A DNA stretch of 9,020 nt from Psychromonas sp. (lineage in GTDB: Bacteria; Pseudomonadota; Gammaproteobacteria; Enterobacterales; Psychromonadaceae), in the NCBI GenBank assembly GCA_023145575.1, contig JAGLDN010000250.1:1-9020 (forward strand), written 5' to 3'. Position 1 is the stretch's first letter; the number at the start of each line of letters is the position of its first letter. This document shows, piece after piece, positions 6,548-9,020 of the stretch. The position numbers were made by a program, and so were the translations under genes. Under the pieces are notes generated by a model that saw only the letters and a list, made by a program, of their open reading frames with translations, was not told the origin of the DNA and did not search any database.

Positions 6548-8268
6548 TGCATAATAATAAATCTTACCGATTAATTTTAAATATCATTTTAGTATGTTTA
6601 TCTAGCTTTTCATTTAGTACAAAAGCATTTTCTAGCGAACAAGCATTAGCAACAGTAAATAATAATTCAATTATAATCGGTGATGTCATTCAACTAACTA
6701 TCACCATTAATAACGCTGGTGATAAATACAGCTTTGATCCAACACCTCTTGATGATGATTTTAATGTATCTAGTCCGTCAACAAGCCAACAAAGGCAATA
6801 TGTTAACGGCGTATATTCACGTCAAACACAGTGGATAGTTAGTATTCAAGCTAAAAAATTAGGCAAACTTAAAATTCCAGCATTTAAAATAGGCTCTGTT
6901 TACACTCGACCAATCATCATCAATGTCAAAAAAGCATCACAAAAAGTAGCAAGAATTAGAGATTCAAGTGTATTTCTAAAGAATAGTTTAAATAAACACT
7001 CCGTCTATTTAGGACAACCACTTATCCTAACAACGGTAGTATTCATAGATAAAGCTGCCAATGGATTAGTCCTTAATTCACCTGTTTTAGAAAATGCAAC
7101 CATTAAAATTGCTGGACCTGATGTAAATGGAAAAACAGTGCGAAATGGGATCGAATACGAAACCATTACACGAAAATATGAAATAAATGCTAATAAAAAA
7201 GGGAAAATTTTAATTAAGTCCCCATTATTAACAGGCACAATAAGAAAAATTGTACCAGTTAATGATTGGCAAAACAGAGTCATCGCACAACCGATTAACA
7301 TTCGTGGTGATGCGCTAAATGTCATGATAAAAACTTTACCTAAAGCTGCTCAAGGCACTACATTAGTCAGTGACGATGTCAAACTCTTTGATAATTCAGA
7401 TTTTGCTAAAAAAACTATTTATGCAGGTGATCCGATTATGCGAAAGGTTACCTTGCTAGTTGCCTCAATAACCGAACAAAGTATTCCAACTATCAATTTT
7501 AATTATCCTAAAGCATTTCGTTTTTATCCAGATAAAGATAAAATAAGCAAGGTCAAATTACAGGGGGAAACTTACGTTAAACGTGAAATGGAACATGCTA
7601 TTATAGCCGATAGAGCAGGGAAATTCATATTACCAGAAATTAAACTCGGATGGTGGAACACTAAAACTGACAAAAAAGTTTTTGCAATTCTTCCTGAGCG
7701 CACTTTGACTGTTTTACCTGCAAAAAATACAGTTTCGACAACTGTCGACAAACATTCTACTCCTCAAAATATCAATCAATCAAATACCCCCTTAGTGGCA
7801 AAACAACCCATTATTGTGAATAATAAGTCACTTATTTATTGGCAAATTGTCACTTTTATTTTACTTATTTTATTACTTTCTTTGATGATCTATCATCTTT
7901 ATTCCCTTAAAAATTTGACGCTACAAAAAAATGATAAAAAAACTAAACATCAGCCAAACGACGCATTAATGAAGGTTGCAACCGCACTAAAAACAAACTC
8001 ACCTAGTACAGCATACCTTGCGTTACTGCGTTATAGTCAATTAATATATCCCGAGGCCCAAAACCTATCTCAAATTAGTGAATTAACGGCCCTATCGAAT
8101 CAAGATAAAGCCTCGTTAGCAAAAGCAATAAAAAAATTATCTCTCGCTTATACAGAACAAAGCACACAATGGGATCACCAAGCATTATTAGTCTTATTAA
8201 CTGAGGCATCACACAAAGAAAATTCAAATAAAGAGGTTAACGTAATGAATTTAAACGAAATAAAATAA
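6547..8268 (+). CDS. batD: BatD-like periplasmic/membrane protein
   Basis: A 573-residue protein with an N-terminal signal peptide (basic SYR, hydrophobic 9-22, likely cut near AFSS at 27-30), a long beta-rich periplasmic part (about 31-425) and one membrane helix (about 429-450) followed by a cytoplasmic tail of about 120 residues. Family features include the N-terminal strand pattern with IIIGDVIQLTITINN, the segment KKLGKLKIPAFKIGSVYTRP (103-122), and repeated later modules with GKFILPEIKLGWW (358-370). GGAG (6533-6536) is 10 bases before the ATG, which overlaps the stop of the preceding gene by one base. It is the last operon gene. BatD proteins are thought to cap or bind the periplasmic VWA-TPR assembly; this is inferred from context. 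The final residues (VMNLNEIK) show no motif. Confidence 0.9.
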   Translation: MHNNKSYRLILNIILVCLSSFSFSTKAFSSEQALATVNNNSIIIGDVIQLTITINNAGDKYSFDPTPLDDDFNVSSPSTSQQRQYVNGVYSRQTQWIVSIQAKKLGKLKIPAFKIGSVYTRPIIINVKKASQKVARIRDSSVFLKNSLNKHSVYLGQPLILTTVVFIDKAANGLVLNSPVLENATIKIAGPDVNGKTVRNGIEYETITRKYEINANKKGKILIKSPLLTGTIRKIVPVNDWQNRVIAQPINIRGDALNVMIKTLPKAAQGTTLVSDDVKLFDNSDFAKKTIYAGDPIMRKVTLLVASITEQSIPTINFNYPKAFRFYPDKDKISKVKLQGETYVKREMEHAIIADRAGKFILPEIKLGWWNTKTDKKVFAILPERTLTVLPAKNTVSTTVDKHSTPQNINQSNTPLVAKQPIIVNNKSLIYWQIVTFILLILLLSLMIYHLYSLKNLTLQKNDKKTKHQPNDALMKVATALKTNSPSTAYLALLRYSQLIYPEAQNLSQISELTALSNQDKASLAKAIKKLSLAYTEQSTQWDHQALLVLLTEASHKENSNKEVNVMNLNEIK

Positions 8269-8277
8269 TTCACTGAC

Positions 8278-8309
8278 GCTGATGAAATTACATAGTTAAT
8301 TTGATCAGC
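8278..8309 (+). terminator. Hairpin after batD, weak terminator candidate
   Basis: Bases 8278-8290 (GCTGATGAAATTA) pair with 8297-8309 over 13 positions with one G-G mismatch, around the 6-base loop CATAGT. The stem begins 9 bases after the batD stop codon, the expected place for operon termination. No T-run follows, so it may work only as an RNA 3' stabiliser or not at all. Confidence 0.4.
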
Positions 8310-8313
8310 TACT
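8303..8313. repeat. 11-bp direct repeat GATCAGCTACT, first copy
   Basis: The same 11 bases recur at 8688-8698, within the tnpA remnant. The spaced copies bracket 374 bases that include most of the decayed tnpA and tnpB, but the intervening tnp sequence is collinear with an IS66 element, so this is not a target duplication around an insert. It may be chance or a recombination scar where the IS66 remnant ends. Confidence 0.3.
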
Positions 8314-8356
8314 TAGAGGGTATTTTATCAACCAACTGCGATTAAAATGGAACAAG

Positions 8357-8464
8357 TCAAAGCGACTCTTCCATTATCATTGAAAGATCCTTCATCACTT
8401 TATGAAAATAAAATGGTTGCCAGTATAAGTAAACTTTTTCAATTGAACTGGGTAGGCGGATCAT
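8357..8464 (-). pseudogene. tnpB: IS66 TnpB remnant
   Basis: The minus strand reads MIRLPSSIEKVYLYWQPFYF from ATG 8464, matching the start of TnpB proteins, which usually reads like IYLYRQPVDMRKSINGL; here WQPFYFHKVMKDLSMIMEESL shows the degraded counterpart. The frame is closed by TGA at 8359-8357, then resumes as LVPF, TAA, SQLV down to about 8330, which fits the usual continuation of TnpB. Only about 45 of the usual 110-120 residues survive. The start overlaps the tnpA remnant by 26 bases, as is common in this family. TnpB is an accessory protein needed for IS66 transposition; this copy is dead. Confidence 0.7.
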
Positions 8465-8778
8465 AATTGATTCCACTTTTGAAAAGCAGATCAAGATCCA
8501 ATTCATCAACAACTACACCATTGTAAAGCACAACTGGACAGGCATGCGATATTTTTAGGTGCATTCATTTTTGATGCAGTAGCTTGTATTAACGAATGTT
8601 CAATCTTTTTTACCGATGGAAGCGCTCTTTCAAGTAACGTGAATTTTAACAATAGAATGCATGAACTGATATATTATTTTTATTTTAGATCAGCTACTAT
8701 AGAAATATTAAGTTGCTCAGCTTTATTGATATGATCAAGCCAGATCTGCTGAAATTGAGAAAGTTGAATTTGTTGCAT
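8439..8778 (-). pseudogene. tnpA: IS66 TnpA remnant with stops and a frameshift
   Basis: From ATG 8778 the minus strand reads MQQIQLSQFQQIWLDHINKA, the helix-turn-helix type N-terminus of IS66 TnpA accessory proteins (W..HI pattern). AAGAG lies 6 bases before this ATG. Two TAA codons (8682-8680 and 8676-8674) interrupt the frame, which continues as YISSCILLLKFTLLERALPS and on to MNAPKN. Near 8545 the frame shifts, and the C-terminus goes on as ACPVVLYNGVVVDELDLDLL (from 8543) to a TGA at 8441-8439. The reassembled length of about 113 codons is normal for TnpA. The broken frame rules out function. Confidence 0.7.
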
Positions 8779-8864
8779 ATAATGCTCTTATTATAGAAAG
8801 ATATAGCCTGTCAAATTTTATGGGGTGATATTATATATAGTTCGTTGATCGCTTACAGCTCATC

Positions 8865-8937
8865 TAACTATGTGTCCTCTTTACAAAACTTACAACACAC
8901 AAGTCAGTTATTTTAAGCAGTAAAATAGCAAAGCTAT
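8865..8937. other. Short AT-rich spacer outside the IS66 end, with small hairpin
   Basis: No gene is seen. AAATAGC at 8923-8929 pairs with GCTATTT at 8933-8939 around the loop AAA. On the minus strand this 7-bp stem starts at the stop codon of the edge ORF described next and is followed by TTTTA in part within the stem, so it may be a weak terminator for that ORF. Confidence 0.3.
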
Positions 8938-9020
8938 TTATGGTAATTGGTATAAAAAGCGAGGGATGTTTATACCCATGAGACGTAAAAATTCTTTGTC
9001 AAGCTCAAGCTCAAGCTCAA
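8938..9020 (-). CDS. Possible C-terminal end of a gene running off the right edge
   Basis: On the minus strand an open frame enters at the edge and ends with TAA at 8940-8938. It reads ELELELDKEFLRLMGINIP, then RFLYQLP and stop. The family is not recognised. The left part is a hexamer repeat coding Glu-Leu pairs. The DKEFLRLMGI part has an inverted counterpart at 151-197. A weak hairpin follows the stop. The opposite strand also has an open frame from ATG 8978 (MRRKNSLSS), so the coding strand is not certain, and the whole could be a non-coding repeat. Confidence 0.3.
   Translation of the reverse strand, partial: ELELELDKEFLRLMGINIPRFLYQLP
8966..9012 (-). repeat. Right copy of the 47-bp inverted repeat
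   Basis: Its reverse complement agrees with 151-197 at 42 of 47 positions. The most conserved core is TTTTTACGTC followed two bases later by ATGGGTATA. The two copies face each other across about 8.8 kb that contains both transposon remnants and the intact operon. Confidence 0.6.
8999..9020. repeat. Hexanucleotide tandem repeat (TCAAGC)n
   Basis: Three full and one partial copy of TCAAGC run into the window edge, so the true length is unknown. On the minus strand it codes alternating Glu and Leu; on the plus strand it would code Ser. The left counterpart near 151-160 has fewer than two units. Confidence 0.8.

Larger units (their letters stand above)
8330..8856 (-). mobile_element. Decayed left end of an IS66-family insertion sequence
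   Basis: The minus strand starts at 8856 with GTAAGCGATCAACGAAC; IS66-family termini begin GTAA. The first ORF begins 78 bases inside, and the gene order tnpA then overlapping tnpB is that of IS66. Both genes carry stops and at least one frameshift, tnpB is cut off near 8330, and the large tnpC transposase and the other terminus are absent. Bases 8857-8864 (AGCTCATC) would be one half of an 8-bp target duplication; no partner is visible. The element is immobile and probably old. Confidence 0.75.

Noticed and set aside
8347..8466. Plus-strand 39-codon ORF beginning MEQVKATLPL
   Set aside because: It has no ribosome binding site and lies antisense to the tnpB and tnpA remnants, which explain the sequence better.
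8790..8814. TTGACA and TATAAT on the minus strand ahead of the tnpA remnant
   Set aside because: The two boxes match consensus well but are only 13 bases apart, too close for a working sigma-70 promoter unless bases were lost.
1..9020. CRISPR array, tRNA, rRNA or a defence-system gene set
   Set aside because: No regularly spaced repeats, cloverleaf or rRNA signatures were seen, and the operon genes belong to the known MoxR-Bat type with no nuclease or effector domain.

Overview
The window is AT-rich, bacterial DNA with short intergenic spacing inside one long gene cluster. The gene order (MoxR ATPase, DUF58, DUF4381, two von Willebrand A proteins, BatD) is the arrangement known from Gammaproteobacteria, so a low-GC gammaproteobacterium is the best guess. 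The genus cannot be fixed from the sequence alone.

Layout. Positions 1-1150 hold no intact gene. They contain a long imperfect hairpin (32-94), a decayed IS4-type transposase 3' end (about 297-563), a very AT-rich stretch, and a perfect 19-bp-stem hairpin (1022-1063) just ahead of a plausible promoter (1108-1136). Positions 1164-8268 are a six-gene plus-strand operon: moxR, a DUF58 protein, a DUF4381 protein, batA, a batB/batC-like VWA-TPR fusion and batD. The first two genes are 2 bases apart and all later neighbours overlap by 1-23 bases, so the set is probably co-transcribed and translationally coupled. Positions 8269-9020 hold a hairpin after batD, the left end of a decayed IS66-family element on the minus strand (about 8330-8856, with tnpA and tnpB remnants), and at the right edge a sequence that is an inverted copy of a segment near the left edge.

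How the genes work together. MoxR is a cytoplasmic AAA+ ATPase and the DUF58 protein is its usual soluble partner. DUF4381, BatA, BatB/C and BatD are membrane-anchored. The charge pattern around their membrane segments puts the two VWA domains and the TPR region in the periplasm. In other bacteria such clusters are linked to envelope stress, oxidative stress tolerance and maturation of protein complexes, but no substrate can be read from this sequence.

The core operon is a known type. Less expected features are a 7-copy 45-bp tandem repeat coding a Gln/Asn/Lys-rich linker in the VWA-TPR protein, the decayed transposons on both sides of an intact operon, repeats shared between the two flanks, and several strong hairpins outside the genes. 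I do not see a convincing new system; the best candidates for a second look are the flanking repeats and a possible antisense RNA over the IS4-type remnant.
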